Below are positions 9,601 to 19,790 of a stretch of DNA of 64,000 nt, in pieces. The DNA is taken from assembly GCA_052400625.1 (NCBI GenBank), contig JBQTGH010000015.1. The stretch is one strand, 5' to 3'. A program made the translations under genes and the position numbers. Source of the stretch: Thermophagus sp052400625 (GTDB lineage Bacteria; Bacteroidota; Bacteroidia; Bacteroidales; Marinilabiliaceae). Position 1 is the first letter of the stretch. Every line of letters starts with the position of its first letter. Under the pieces are notes generated by a model that worked only from the letters and a program-made list of their open reading frames with translations, made no database searches and was not told where the DNA came from.

Positions 9601-9748
9601 CACTTCAGAAACCAAATTCTACATCTCGGGAAAAAGACTACGACCAAGGTCCAACACCTCAAAAAACATTAAACAACTGATTTATAACCAACACCAACAT
9701 AAAGATACGTTTACAATCAATCATGCATCAATTCTAAAAATCTTATTT

Positions 9749-9780
9749 TTTGCTTGATAATTTCAAAAGAGTTATTTTAG
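9749..9780 (+). promoter_or_regulatory. Promoter of the V-ATPase operon
   Basis: TTTG (9749-9752), 20 bp, TATTTTAG (9773-9780; one mismatch to TANNTTTG). It lies 48 bp before the first ATPase gene and just downstream of the preceding terminator. Confidence 0.6.
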
Positions 9781-9828
9781 GGCCACTAATTCAGAAAAAA
9801 TTGTTTCTACCCGATAAAATCTGAACCT

Positions 9829-10440
9829 ATGACACATAAACTTCAGGACCTGACCGAAAAGATTTACAATGAAGGCGTCCGGAAAGCTAAAGAAGAGGCC
9901 GAGAAGATATTGAAAGAAGCCGAAAAAAAGGCGTCTCAAATGGAAGAAGAGGCCAGCCAAAAAGCGAAAAAAATCGTTGATGAAGCTGAGAAAAAAGCGC
10001 AAGAAACAAAAATGCATGTGGAAGCCGAAATGAAAATGGCTCTCAAACAATCAACCACAGCATTAAAGCAAAGCATCGCCAATATGGTGACCATGCAGGC
10101 GATCGAACCCGCCACCGACCAATTATTTTCTGACAAGAAGTACCTTAGTGAATTGATCGTAAAAACTGTGGAGGGTTGGATTAAACATGAAAGTACGGAC
10201 TTGGAGGTTATCCTTCCCGAATCGGACCGGGGAAAAATGGAAGAATATTTCAAAAATCAGTTGGCTCATCATTTAAATAAAGGGCTTTCTCTCTCTTTCT
10301 CTAAAAATCTCAAATCAGGTTTTAAAATAGGTCCCGCAGATGGTGGATATGTGATCAGCTTTACCGATGAGGATTTCAATAACTTCTTTAAAGCTTATTT
10401 GCGGCCAAAAACCAACGAATTGCTGTTTGAATCTAAATAG
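9829..10440 (+). CDS. ntpE: V-type ATP synthase/ATPase subunit E
   Basis: Peripheral-stalk subunit that links the catalytic head to the membrane part. 203 residues: an N-terminal Ala/Glu/Lys-rich coiled coil (about 8-75) with heptad-like KEEAEKILKEAEKKASQ, then a globular C-terminal domain. Composition and layout are those of bacterial NtpE/AtpE. First gene of the operon, followed after 2 bp by the DUF2764 gene. The exact family is supported mainly by operon position and coiled-coil architecture. Confidence 0.8.
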   Translation: MTHKLQDLTEKIYNEGVRKAKEEAEKILKEAEKKASQMEEEASQKAKKIVDEAEKKAQETKMHVEAEMKMALKQSTTALKQSIANMVTMQAIEPATDQLFSDKKYLSELIVKTVEGWIKHESTDLEVILPESDRGKMEEYFKNQLAHHLNKGLSLSFSKNLKSGFKIGPADGGYVISFTDEDFNNFFKAYLRPKTNELLFESK

Positions 10441-10442
10441 CC

Positions 10443-11312
10443 ATGAATAAAAACTATTACTGCCTTGTCGCCGGATTACCAGATATTGTACCTGATGAAA
10501 AAAAACTGCCCTTTTCCTCCGTTCAATTTCGTGATCAGCTTAAAGAGGAGTTAACCCAAACCGACTTTGAACTGGTTCAACTTTTCTTTTTACGTTTTGA
10601 TCATAAAAACCTACTCAATCTTTTTTTCGCCACTACCGAACAAATAGACTGGGATCATAGGGGGAACTTTTCACGTCAAGAGCTGGAACCTCTTACCGAC
10701 AGGAAAGTACTCGACATGGTTGATTTCTCCATCTTTCCCGAATATCTTCGTAATTTCATTTTCTTAATGCATTCGGAAGAGGCTCCAAAAAAGAAAATAG
10801 ATGCTTCCAGGATACTTAGTTCCGGATATTACCAACTCCTGGAGGTTTCAGACAACCAGTTTGTTCGAGAAGTAAGTCAATTTTTGAAAACACGATCAAA
10901 CATTATTACTGCCCTCAACATTCGTAAACATCAGCTCTCAGCCACAAACCTCTTAATCGGGGAAGATGAAATAACTGATGCATTGAAGAAGAGCAGAGTT
11001 CGCGATTTCGGGCTGTCTACCGAGGTAGAATATATTGAAGACTTATTGCAAATTTTTGAGAACACCAATCTCCGAGAAAGGGAGATGAAGCTCGATATGC
11101 AAACTTGGGAATTCATCGAAGATGCAACCTTCTTTAATTTTTTCTCGATAGAACGTATTTTGGCCTTTTTGTTAAAACTCTTCATCGCAGAACGTTGGAC
11201 AGAGTTAGATCCGCAAAAAGGACGCGAAATGTTTGACAAAATATTTACTCAACTAAAGTCGGGTTTTGAATTCCCCGAAGAATACACTTTGACCTATGGA
11301 AAAAAACGATAA
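10443..11312 (+). CDS. DUF2764 protein of the V-ATPase operon
   Basis: 289-residue cytoplasmic protein recognised as DUF2764 from its opening (NKNYYCLVAGLPDIV) and its fixed place between subunits E and A in bacterial V-ATPase operons. Helix-rich, no signal peptide. No subunit C gene is present in this operon, and this position suggests DUF2764 may do the job of subunit C (central socket); that is inference. Its end overlaps the start of ntpA by 17 bp in another frame, indicating coupled translation. Confidence 0.8.
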   Translation: MNKNYYCLVAGLPDIVPDEKKLPFSSVQFRDQLKEELTQTDFELVQLFFLRFDHKNLLNLFFATTEQIDWDHRGNFSRQELEPLTDRKVLDMVDFSIFPEYLRNFIFLMHSEEAPKKKIDASRILSSGYYQLLEVSDNQFVREVSQFLKTRSNIITALNIRKHQLSATNLLIGEDEITDALKKSRVRDFGLSTEVEYIEDLLQIFENTNLREREMKLDMQTWEFIEDATFFNFFSIERILAFLLKLFIAERWTELDPQKGREMFDKIFTQLKSGFEFPEEYTLTYGKKR

Positions 11313-13092
11313 AACGACCGGGATCGTTACCGGAATTATTGCCAATCTTGTTGTTGTGGATGTAGATGGTCCGGTTGGACAAAACGAGATTTGTTACATT
11401 CGCCACAATGAGGAGCAATTGATGGCAGAAGTGATAAAAATCACTGGGAAACAGGCCTATGTTCAGGTTTTTGAAAGCACCAGAGGGCTGAAACCCGGTA
11501 GTAAAGTGGAATTTGAAGGTCACATGCTTGAAGTGACATTAGGGCCGGGAATGCTTTCTCGCAATTACGATGGTCTGCAAAATGACCTGGACAAGATGGA
11601 GGGTGTTTTCCTGAAAAGGGGTGATTATACAGACCCTCTTGACAGAAAGAAAAAATGGCATTTTAGACCATTGGCAACCCTTGGAGATGAAGTAACAGCC
11701 GGAGATTGGTTGGGCGAAGTTGAAGAAAACGGAATGCCTCATCGAATTATGGTTCCCTTTAAACTAAACGGCACATTCACCTTAAAATCAATAGTAAAAG
11801 AAGGAGACTATACCGTTGATGACGAAATAGCAGTCATCGAAAACAGTAAAGGGGAGACCATAAGCGTTAACATGGTTCAAAAATGGCCTGTAAAAATTCC
11901 AATCAAAGCTTACAAAGAAAAACCACGTCCCTTCAAACTTCTGGAAACCGGCGTACGCTGTATTGACACATTAAATCCCATTACCGAGGGCGGTACCGGT
12001 TTTATACCAGGGCCATTCGGCACCGGAAAAACAGTTCTTCAACATGCAATTTCAAAGCAGGCAGAAGCAGATATTGTTATTATGGCAGCCTGTGGCGAAA
12101 GAGCCAATGAAGTGGTGGAAATTTTTAAAGAGTTTCCCGAACTGGACGATCCAAGAACAGGAAAAAAACTTATTGAAAGGACCATAATTATTGCCAACAC
12201 CTCTAACATGCCGGTCGCGGCACGCGAAGCGTCGGTATATACAGCCATGACGCTTGGAGAATATTACCGGTCCATGGGACTTAAAGTTCTGTTAATGGCC
12301 GATTCTACGTCCAGGTGGGCTCAGGCTCTAAGAGAGATGTCGAACCGACTGGAAGAATTACCAGGCCCCGACGCATTTCCAATGGACCTTTCAGCGATTA
12401 TTTCCAATTTCTATTCAAGGGCAGGTTTTGTCAATCTAAACAACGGAAAAACTGGTTCTATCACATTCATCGGAACAGTGTCTCCTGCAGGAGGAAACCT
12501 GAAAGAACCGGTCACTGAAAACACAAGAAAAGCAGCCCGTTGTTTCTACGGACTTTCTCAGGATCGAGCCGATAGTAAACGTTATCCCGCTATCGACCCC
12601 ATCGACAGCTATTCTAAATATCTGGAATATCCCGAGCTTCAGGAATCTCTTAAAAAGAGTCTGGGAGACCAGTGGCTTAATCATGTTCTGAAAACCAAAG
12701 ATGTTTTGTTAAGAGGTAAGGAAGCCAACGAACAAATCAACATTCTTGGGGATGATGGGGTCCCTATGGAATTTCACGAACGCTTTTGGAAAGCAGAACT
12801 TATTGATTTTGTAATCCTGCAACAGGATGCCTTTGACAAGATTGACGCATCCACACCATTGGAACGTCAAAAATATATGCTCGAAAAAGTACTCTACATT
12901 GTAGATGCCAAATTCTCCTTTAAACACTTTGAAGAAGTAGGTGGGTTTTTTAAACGCATCATAAATCAATTTAAACAAATGAACTACTCTCAATATAAAT
13001 CAGAGCAGTTCAACAACTTTGAAAAAGAACTGGAAGAAATATTGAAAGAGTTTTTAGCGGTATCAAATGAACCAGAAAAAGAAATCGCATAA
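11296..13092 (+). CDS. ntpA: V-type ATPase catalytic subunit A
   Basis: Nucleotide-hydrolysing subunit. 598 residues. Walker A GPFGTGKT (239-246), catalytic glutamate in ACGERANEV (E268), and the long non-homologous insert (about 115-200) that separates A subunits from F-type beta. Walker B hydrophobic strand and the ALREMSNRLEELPG segment are also present. The start overlaps DUF2764. A 142-bp gap follows before ntpB, the largest inside the operon, with no promoter or terminator that I can defend. Confidence 0.96.
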   Translation: MEKNDKTTGIVTGIIANLVVVDVDGPVGQNEICYIRHNEEQLMAEVIKITGKQAYVQVFESTRGLKPGSKVEFEGHMLEVTLGPGMLSRNYDGLQNDLDKMEGVFLKRGDYTDPLDRKKKWHFRPLATLGDEVTAGDWLGEVEENGMPHRIMVPFKLNGTFTLKSIVKEGDYTVDDEIAVIENSKGETISVNMVQKWPVKIPIKAYKEKPRPFKLLETGVRCIDTLNPITEGGTGFIPGPFGTGKTVLQHAISKQAEADIVIMAACGERANEVVEIFKEFPELDDPRTGKKLIERTIIIANTSNMPVAAREASVYTAMTLGEYYRSMGLKVLLMADSTSRWAQALREMSNRLEELPGPDAFPMDLSAIISNFYSRAGFVNLNNGKTGSITFIGTVSPAGGNLKEPVTENTRKAARCFYGLSQDRADSKRYPAIDPIDSYSKYLEYPELQESLKKSLGDQWLNHVLKTKDVLLRGKEANEQINILGDDGVPMEFHERFWKAELIDFVILQQDAFDKIDASTPLERQKYMLEKVLYIVDAKFSFKHFEEVGGFFKRIINQFKQMNYSQYKSEQFNNFEKELEEILKEFLAVSNEPEKEIA

Positions 13093-13234
13093 TTTCTTTC
13101 TGGTACAGAAAATTATCAACTATAGCAGATAGAGATATATTATCAACCGGGTCAATCCGAATGATTTTTTTAATCCTATCAAGTAAAGTTTTTCCGAATA
13201 TTCAGGTGCCAATAACTTAATAAATTAGACACGA

Positions 13235-14554
13235 ATGAAAAGTCAGGCATTTCAAAAGGTATATACAAAATTGAACAATATCACCAAAGCCACAGTTTCG
13301 CTTACCGCCAAAGAGGTAGGATATGACGAAATGGCCATAGTCAACGGCAGGATGGCACAGGTGGTTAAAATAATGGGTGATCAGGTTGTTCTCCAGGTAT
13401 TTTCCGGAACAGAAGGCATTCCAACCAATGCAGAAATAACATTTTTGGGAAATCCTCCTCAATTAAAAGTGAGTGATGAACTTTCAGGAAGATTTTTTAA
13501 TGCATATGGTCAACCCATCGATGGCGGACCTGAAATTGAAGGAGAAATTCGAGAAATTGGCGGACCTTCAGTGAATCCCGTCCGACGTGAACAACCTTCA
13601 CAACTTATTGCAACAGGGATTGCGGGGATTGACCTTAACAACAGTCTTGTCTCAGGACAGAAAATTCCCTTTTTTGCTGATAGCGACCAGCCTTACAATC
13701 AGGTGATGGCCAATGTGGCATTGAGAGCTAAAGCCGACAAAATTATTCTGGGGGGTATGGGACTTTCTAACGACGATTATCTCTATTTCAAACAAGTATT
13801 TGACAATGCAGGTGCACTTGACAGGATTATCAGCTTTGTCAATACGACTGAAAATCCGCCGGTAGAAAGGCTTCTGGTTCCCGACATGGCCCTTACTGCT
13901 GCTGAATATTTTGCCGTAGACAAAAATGAAAGTGTATTGGTTCTACTCACGGACATGACACTTTTTGCGGATGCCTTAAGTATCGTCTCCAATAGAATGG
14001 ATCAAATTCCCTCAAAAGATAGTATGCCTGGATCATTATACTCCGATCTCGCGCGCATCTATGAAAAAGCGGTTCAGTTTCCGTCAGGTGGATCCATTAC
14101 CATCATCGCCGTAACAACACTTTCAGGAGGAGATATCACGCATGCTATCCCTGACAATACCGGTTACATCACAGAAGGACAGTTGTTCCTGAGACGCGAC
14201 ACCGAAATCGGAAAAGTGATTGTCGATCCATTCCGTTCCCTTTCACGCTTAAAACAGCTGGTTATTGGCAAACAAACACGTGAAGATCACCCCCAAGTAA
14301 TGAACACCGCGGTTCGACTCTATGCAGATGCAGCCAACGCAAGAACAAAACTGGAAAACGGATTCGATCTTACCGATTATGACGAACGAACCTTACATTT
14401 TGCTCGCGACTATTCAGACATGCTTCTCGCTATCGACGTCAATGTTGATACCGATACCATGCTGGATATAGCTTGGCAGCTTTTTAGCAAGTACTTCTCA
14501 AAAGCTGAGGTCGGAATCCGAAAAGACCTTGTGGATAAATTCTGGAAAGAATAA
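13235..14554 (+). CDS. ntpB: V-type ATPase regulatory subunit B
   Basis: Non-catalytic partner of subunit A in the head. 439 residues. It has the ATPase fold but the P-loop is replaced (SGQKIPFFADSD), as expected for B subunits, and contains the typical RMDQIPSKDSMPGSLYSDL and TTLSGGDITHAIPDNTGYI segments. ATG at 13235. Followed by subunit D after 86 bp. Confidence 0.95.
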   Translation: MKSQAFQKVYTKLNNITKATVSLTAKEVGYDEMAIVNGRMAQVVKIMGDQVVLQVFSGTEGIPTNAEITFLGNPPQLKVSDELSGRFFNAYGQPIDGGPEIEGEIREIGGPSVNPVRREQPSQLIATGIAGIDLNNSLVSGQKIPFFADSDQPYNQVMANVALRAKADKIILGGMGLSNDDYLYFKQVFDNAGALDRIISFVNTTENPPVERLLVPDMALTAAEYFAVDKNESVLVLLTDMTLFADALSIVSNRMDQIPSKDSMPGSLYSDLARIYEKAVQFPSGGSITIIAVTTLSGGDITHAIPDNTGYITEGQLFLRRDTEIGKVIVDPFRSLSRLKQLVIGKQTREDHPQVMNTAVRLYADAANARTKLENGFDLTDYDERTLHFARDYSDMLLAIDVNVDTDTMLDIAWQLFSKYFSKAEVGIRKDLVDKFWKE

Positions 14555-14640
14555 AATTACAAATGCACTTTTTTCAGAAAGCAATTGCCCAGATAGTTTA
14601 ATCTGCTTCTTATTTTTTAGAACAAAACCAAGGAGAAAAA

Positions 14641-15243
14641 GTGGCTATAAAATTTCAATATAATAAGACATCGCAGCAGTCCCTCGCCAAACAGCTAAAA
14701 GTACGAGAGCGGGCTTTGCCAACCCTTAAAAACAAAGAAGCGGCATTGCGGTTAGAAGTTAAAAATGCCAAAGATCATGCCCTGAAAGTGGAAAGGGAAC
14801 TCAATAAACAGCTGGAAGCATACAGCGATATTATGAGCCTATGGAGTGAGTTCGACCCTTCTTTACTTCGAATTAAAGAAGTAAAACTCTCTACCAAAAA
14901 AATTGCTGGTGTACCTACGCCAGTGCTGGATGAAATTCTGTTCGATGTCACCGATTTTAACCAGTTCGAATCGCCAGCATGGTTCCCAGATGGAATTGAA
15001 ATCCTGAAGAATATGACTAAACTCGCTGTGGAAAAGGAAATTTTTGAGCAAAAGATGAATTTACTTGATTTTGCCAGAAAAAAAACCACGCAAAAGGTAA
15101 ATCTTTACGAGAAAGTTCAAATCCCTGGATTTCAGGATGCTATTCGAAAAATCAAACGATTTCTCGAAGATGAAGAAAACCTGTCTAAAGCAGCCCAAAA
15201 AATTGTAAAAAACAGACAACAAAAAGCGGAGGCTGAATTATGA
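14641..15243 (+). CDS. ntpD: V-type ATPase subunit D (central stalk)
   Basis: Rotor-shaft subunit, 200 residues, almost entirely helical with long N- and C-terminal coiled-coil stretches. The N-terminus KFQYNKTSQQSLAKQLKVRE resembles the KxxLxxLKxxLxxA start of D subunits. The start is GTG at 14641; there is no better ATG that keeps the conserved N-terminus. Its stop overlaps the start of ntpI (ATGA). Confidence 0.85.
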   Translation: MAIKFQYNKTSQQSLAKQLKVRERALPTLKNKEAALRLEVKNAKDHALKVERELNKQLEAYSDIMSLWSEFDPSLLRIKEVKLSTKKIAGVPTPVLDEILFDVTDFNQFESPAWFPDGIEILKNMTKLAVEKEIFEQKMNLLDFARKKTTQKVNLYEKVQIPGFQDAIRKIKRFLEDEENLSKAAQKIVKNRQQKAEAEL

Positions 15244-17069
15244 TTGTTCCAATGTTTAAATATTCCTACTTGGTTTTTCATACCGAGTTTCAAGAGTTCC
15301 TGAATCATCTCAAAGAACTGGGGGTCGTCCACATTGTTGAACATCAACGAGAGCCCTCTGTTGAAATGCAGGAATTATACAGACATATTAGCGATTTATC
15401 AAAAACCATCAAGGAATTAAAAAATCGCACGAAAAATGCGAATAAACCGACTGCATCAATTTCCTCTAAATCGGGAAAAGAACTGAATGAACGAATCGCC
15501 CGGATAAAAGATAATCTGGACCAGTTGCACCAAAAAGAAGCTGCTCTTATTAAGGAAGAAAAACAGGCCGAACCATGGGGCGAATTTTCCTTGGAGCTCC
15601 TTTCTCAATTGGAAAAAAGCACCTCGGTTTCTGTCCGATTCTTAGTTTGTCCTGTTCGGAAATTCGATGATGCATGGATCGAAAAATACCCTATTTCAAT
15701 AATCTCAGATGCAGGAGGATACCGTTATTTTGTTTTGATTGACAATGAAGATTACTATGTCCGATTCATGGAGGAGTCTTCTCAACTGGATGAGGTTGGC
15801 AGACCAGAAAAAGAACTGTCTGACATCCGGAAAAAGAAACAGGAAATACATAATCAAATTGAGGAATTAAATAAAGAATTAGATCTTATTGCCTTTAAAG
15901 GTTATGATTTATTGCATAATTATAAATTAGACCTGGAAGACCAACTCAACAATATAAATGTCCAATACCAAACCCGTGAAGAAGCAGAGGGTAGCGTAAG
16001 ACTGGTAGAAGGTTGGGTGCCTGCCGATAAAAAGGAAGTACTTGAAAAATGGCTCGACGAACAATCTGTCTATTACATAAAAGAAGAAGCCAGAGACGAA
16101 GAAAAACCTCCCATCTTGCTTAAGAATAATTCCTATTCCCGATTGTTTGAGCCGGTAGGCAAACTCTTTTCATTACCCTCTTACGGGGAACTGGATTTAA
16201 CCCCATTCTTTGCCCCATTTTTCATGATGTTTTTCGGCTTTTGTTTAGGAGATGCCGGTTATGGATTGCTATTTATCATTGGGGCCACCCTAATGAAAAA
16301 GAAAGTGGAAAACAACATGAAACCCTTACTTTCTCTGGTTCAATGGTTAGGTGTCGCAACCGTATTATTTGGAGCCATCACGGGAACCCTTTTTGGTATT
16401 CAGTTAAGCAGCCTCTCGGTACCCTGGTTGACCAACGTAAAAGAAAAATTCCTTGATAATGACCAGATGTTTTCCCTCTCACTAGTCCTTGGAGGAATAC
16501 AAATTCTTTTTGGGATGATATTGAAGGGTATCAATCAAATAAAACAAAAGGGTCTGTCTTATTCCCTCGCTACTTGGGGATGGTTTCTGTTGATTGTATC
16601 CAGCGGTCTCTTTTACCTTTTGGATCAACAAAAACCAGAGTCCGGGTATATGTGGAGTACCCCTCATCAAATTCTGACAGGGATTGCTCTGTTGGGGATT
16701 TTTGTATTCAACCATCCTAAACGTAATATTCTTGTCAATATAGGTTCGGGAATTTGGGATTCATATAATATGATTACAGGTGTTGTCGGGGATCTTCTCT
16801 CCTACATCCGACTCTTTGCGCTGGGATTGTCTAGTGCCATTCTGGGGTTAGTTTTTAACCAGTTAGCCTTTGAATTAAAACCCGACATTCCATTTTTAGG
16901 CGCCATTATTACTCTGGTGATATTATTGGTGGGACACGCCATAAATATATTCATGTCAGGGCTAGGCTCTTTTGTTCACCCCTTACGTCTTACTTTTGTG
17001 GAATTTTACAAAAATGCCGGTTTTATAGGCGGCGGAAGAGAATACAAACCATTTCAGAAGATTCATTAA
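15240..17069 (+). CDS. ntpI: V-type ATPase subunit I (membrane stator, a-subunit homologue)
   Basis: 609 residues. Cytoplasmic N-terminal half with coiled-coil arms (about 45-110 and 185-230), then roughly seven membrane helices from about residue 325 onward. The conserved arginine needed for ion transfer is in LLSYIRLFALGLSSA. Translationally coupled to ntpD by the 4-bp overlap ATGA. Followed by the proteolipid gene after 29 bp. Confidence 0.93.
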   Translation: MIVPMFKYSYLVFHTEFQEFLNHLKELGVVHIVEHQREPSVEMQELYRHISDLSKTIKELKNRTKNANKPTASISSKSGKELNERIARIKDNLDQLHQKEAALIKEEKQAEPWGEFSLELLSQLEKSTSVSVRFLVCPVRKFDDAWIEKYPISIISDAGGYRYFVLIDNEDYYVRFMEESSQLDEVGRPEKELSDIRKKKQEIHNQIEELNKELDLIAFKGYDLLHNYKLDLEDQLNNINVQYQTREEAEGSVRLVEGWVPADKKEVLEKWLDEQSVYYIKEEARDEEKPPILLKNNSYSRLFEPVGKLFSLPSYGELDLTPFFAPFFMMFFGFCLGDAGYGLLFIIGATLMKKKVENNMKPLLSLVQWLGVATVLFGAITGTLFGIQLSSLSVPWLTNVKEKFLDNDQMFSLSLVLGGIQILFGMILKGINQIKQKGLSYSLATWGWFLLIVSSGLFYLLDQQKPESGYMWSTPHQILTGIALLGIFVFNHPKRNILVNIGSGIWDSYNMITGVVGDLLSYIRLFALGLSSAILGLVFNQLAFELKPDIPFLGAIITLVILLVGHAINIFMSGLGSFVHPLRLTFVEFYKNAGFIGGGREYKPFQKIH

Positions 17070-17098
17070 ATAATTTAATAATTTAAAACCAGTATCAA

Positions 17099-17551
17099 AT
17101 GACACCAATTTTATTGGCCTACATAGGCATAGGAATCATGATCGCCCTGTCGGGCATTGGTAGCGCATATGGTGTTTCAATAGGTGGTAACGCCTCTATT
17201 GGCGCTATGAAAAAAAACAGCGACGCATTCGGAAACTACATTGTGCTCAGCGCTTTACCCGGAACCCAAGGTCTTTACGGTTTCATGGGTTACTTTATTC
17301 TTTCGGGGACTGGCGTACTCATCGATACCATTACCTGGGTACAAGCTTCCGCAGTCTTTGGCGCAGGTTTAGCCTTAGGACTGGTAGCCTTGCTCTCTGC
17401 TATTCGTCAGGGACAAGTTTGTGCCAACGGAATTGCGGGAATCGGATCAGGGCATGATCTGTTCGGAAGCACGTTGATCCTTGCTGTTTTCCCCGAGCTT
17501 TATGCGATCCTTGCTTTTGCTGCCACCTTTATCATCAGTGGTACTTTATAA
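17099..17551 (+). CDS. ntpK: V-type ATPase proteolipid subunit K (c-ring)
   Basis: 150 residues, four membrane helices as two fused hairpins. The ion-binding glutamate is E133 in VFPELYAIL of the second hairpin; the first hairpin has LPGTQG instead. L53, T56, Q57, Q104 and E133 line up with the five Na+ ligands known from Enterococcus hirae NtpK (L61, T64, Q65, Q110, E139). This suggests sodium rather than proton coupling, an inference. Last gene of the operon, followed by a terminator. Genes for subunits F, G/H and C are not in the operon. Confidence 0.92.
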   Translation: MTPILLAYIGIGIMIALSGIGSAYGVSIGGNASIGAMKKNSDAFGNYIVLSALPGTQGLYGFMGYFILSGTGVLIDTITWVQASAVFGAGLALGLVALLSAIRQGQVCANGIAGIGSGHDLFGSTLILAVFPELYAILAFAATFIISGTL

Positions 17552-17578
17552 AACGATTGCAAATAAATTGTCATAAAA

Positions 17579-17608
17579 GAGGTTGCCTCCACAGGCAACC
17601 TTTTTTTA
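17579..17608 (+). terminator. Terminator of the V-ATPase operon
   Basis: GGTTGCC and GGCAACC (17581-17587 with 17594-17600) form a stem with a 6-nt loop, followed by a seven-T run. It begins 28 bp after the ntpK stop. Confidence 0.85.
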
Positions 17609-17775
17609 TGCACAATACCCATTTTTTTTAAGCATCTATTAATATTTATTGCTAAATTCGGCATTAACAGCCAGTTATACATTATTTTGTAATATGTATG
17701 ACTTATTTTTTCGTCAATCCAATAATATCTATAGGTACCTTCAAGACCTACTAGAATTTCATAAAGCAATTAACT

Positions 17776-19761
17776 ATGACGAGTTACCGACCTTTATCCA
17801 CCCAGGAAATAAAAAAACTGGAACAACAAGGATGCGTTTGCGATAACTGGATTCAGATAAAAGTAAATGAAGGTTTTGATCCTGCTTATGTACGGCAAAC
17901 CTATTTCTCAGGTGAAATTTTACTGGGTAAATTTCAGCGCAGCTTTAAATTCCCCGGTGGTGTCACCAAACACTCAGGCATTTTTAATGCTACAATTCAT
18001 AATTCCATTATCGAAGACGACGTTTACATTAATCAGGTCAGAAATCAAATTGCCAATTACCACATTCAATGCAATGTGGTTATCGAAAATGTTGATTCCC
18101 TTACCACCGTGGGAAAACCCTGCTTCGGAAACGGACAAAAAATCGCCGTTCTAAATGAAGCGGGAGGCAGGGAAGTTCCCATTTTCAATGAGCTTTCGGC
18201 TCATACTGCTTATCTCATGGTTTTTTACCGTCACCGGCCCGGGTTGATTGAAATGTTGAATCGAATGGTGGATGACTATTGCAAAAAAGTCTGCTCGGAA
18301 AAAGGGACTGTGGAAAAAGGTGCTCGAATCCTTAATTCGAGAACCATTTTAAATGTCAACATTGGGACCGATGCAGTCGTTGAAGGTATTTACCGACTGG
18401 TTAACGGGACCATCAACAGTTCCTCCAAGCATCCCTCCTACTTTGGCCCGGGGGTTATTGCCGAAGACTTCATTGCCGCTAGCGGAGCCACCGTTACCGA
18501 TGCCACCCTGATTTCCAAATGTTTTATCGGGCAGGGGTGTACGCTTGGCAAACATTATTCGGCGGAAAATTCTGTTTTTTTCGCCAATTGTCAGGGGTTT
18601 CATGGAGAGGCCTGTTCAATTTTTGCAGGTCCATACACCGTCTCTCACCATAAGTCCACCCTTCTTATTGCCGGTTATTATTCCTTTTTAAATGCCGGAA
18701 GCGGATCTAACCAAAGCAACCACTTATATAAATTGGGTCCTGTTCACCAAGGTGTTGTTGAACGGGGCAGCAAAACAACCAGCGACTCTTACCTCCTATG
18801 GCCTGCAAAAATAGGGGCATTCTCATTGGTTATGGGACGCCACTATAGAAATCCCGACACATCCAACTTCCCATTTTCATACCTGATCGAAAATAAAGAC
18901 GAAAGTTACCTGGCACCGGGGGTTAGCCTTCGAAGCGTTGGGACCATGCGAGATGCCAGAAAATGGCCCACACGCGATAAACGAAAAGATCCCCACAAAC
19001 TCGATTATATCACTTTCAATTTGTTAAGTCCCTACCTGGTGGACAAAATGATCAAAGGAAAAGAGACTCTCATCAAATTAAAAGAGACTTCCGGCGCCAC
19101 TTCTGACTATTTCATGTATAACAGTGTCAAAATTGAAGCCAAGGCACTTGAACGGGGACTACAATTGTACGATATTGGTATCATCAAATTCCTTGGAAAT
19201 GGATTATTAAAAAAATTAGAATTAGCAAAATTTAATTCTTTGGAAGAATTACGCCAAGCTTTAATCCCGGAATCGGAAGAGGGGGCCGGAGAATGGGTCG
19301 ATATGGCCGGTCTTATTGTCCCAAAAGAAAAAGTTCTCCAACTGGCTGAAAAAATTGAGCATGGGAAAATCAATACTTTTCAGGAGATGAATGACACCTT
19401 TATGGAGTGGCATGATAATTACTATATGTGGGCCTGGAGCCGAAGTTATGCCATGTTTCAATCTGCCTTAAATATTGATTTGGCGAACATATCAAAGCAG
19501 CAATTGCTCGATTTTATTGACAAATGGAAATCAGCCGTTGTAAATCTAGATAAAATGATGTTTGAAGATGCCCGCAAGGAATTTACCCTAAAGGCACAGA
19601 CCGGATTTGGGCTCGATGGTGAAGATGAGATTCGCAACAACGATTTTGAGCAGGTACGAGGAGCATTTGAAAAACATCCTACCGTCTGCGACATAGTCAA
19701 TCATATTGAGAAAAAAGAAAAATTGGCAAAAATAATATCTGAAAAAATAAAATCTTTATAA
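17776..19761 (+). CDS. DUF4954 family protein with left-handed beta-helix repeats
   Basis: 661 residues, recognised as the Bacteroidota/spirochaete DUF4954 family. Starts at ATG 17776 (MTSYRPLSTQEIKKLE). Two stretches (about 50-115 and 195-330) have hexapeptide-like spacing typical of left-handed beta-helix sugar-nucleotide transferases, such as TVTDATLISKCFIGQGCTLG. The C-terminal third is helical. No signal peptide or membrane helix. It is followed 29 bp later by glmS, so a role in amino-sugar or UDP-GlcNAc metabolism is plausible, but the reaction is unknown. Confidence 0.75.
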   Translation: MTSYRPLSTQEIKKLEQQGCVCDNWIQIKVNEGFDPAYVRQTYFSGEILLGKFQRSFKFPGGVTKHSGIFNATIHNSIIEDDVYINQVRNQIANYHIQCNVVIENVDSLTTVGKPCFGNGQKIAVLNEAGGREVPIFNELSAHTAYLMVFYRHRPGLIEMLNRMVDDYCKKVCSEKGTVEKGARILNSRTILNVNIGTDAVVEGIYRLVNGTINSSSKHPSYFGPGVIAEDFIAASGATVTDATLISKCFIGQGCTLGKHYSAENSVFFANCQGFHGEACSIFAGPYTVSHHKSTLLIAGYYSFLNAGSGSNQSNHLYKLGPVHQGVVERGSKTTSDSYLLWPAKIGAFSLVMGRHYRNPDTSNFPFSYLIENKDESYLAPGVSLRSVGTMRDARKWPTRDKRKDPHKLDYITFNLLSPYLVDKMIKGKETLIKLKETSGATSDYFMYNSVKIEAKALERGLQLYDIGIIKFLGNGLLKKLELAKFNSLEELRQALIPESEEGAGEWVDMAGLIVPKEKVLQLAEKIEHGKINTFQEMNDTFMEWHDNYYMWAWSRSYAMFQSALNIDLANISKQQLLDFIDKWKSAVVNLDKMMFEDARKEFTLKAQTGFGLDGEDEIRNNDFEQVRGAFEKHPTVCDIVNHIEKKEKLAKIISEKIKSL

Positions 19762-19790
19762 AACTTTAATTCAATTAATATCCAAAATTT

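Noticed and set aside
19762..19790. glmS ribozyme upstream of glmS
   Set aside because: Only 29 bp separate glmS from the preceding gene, and the core sequence is absent.
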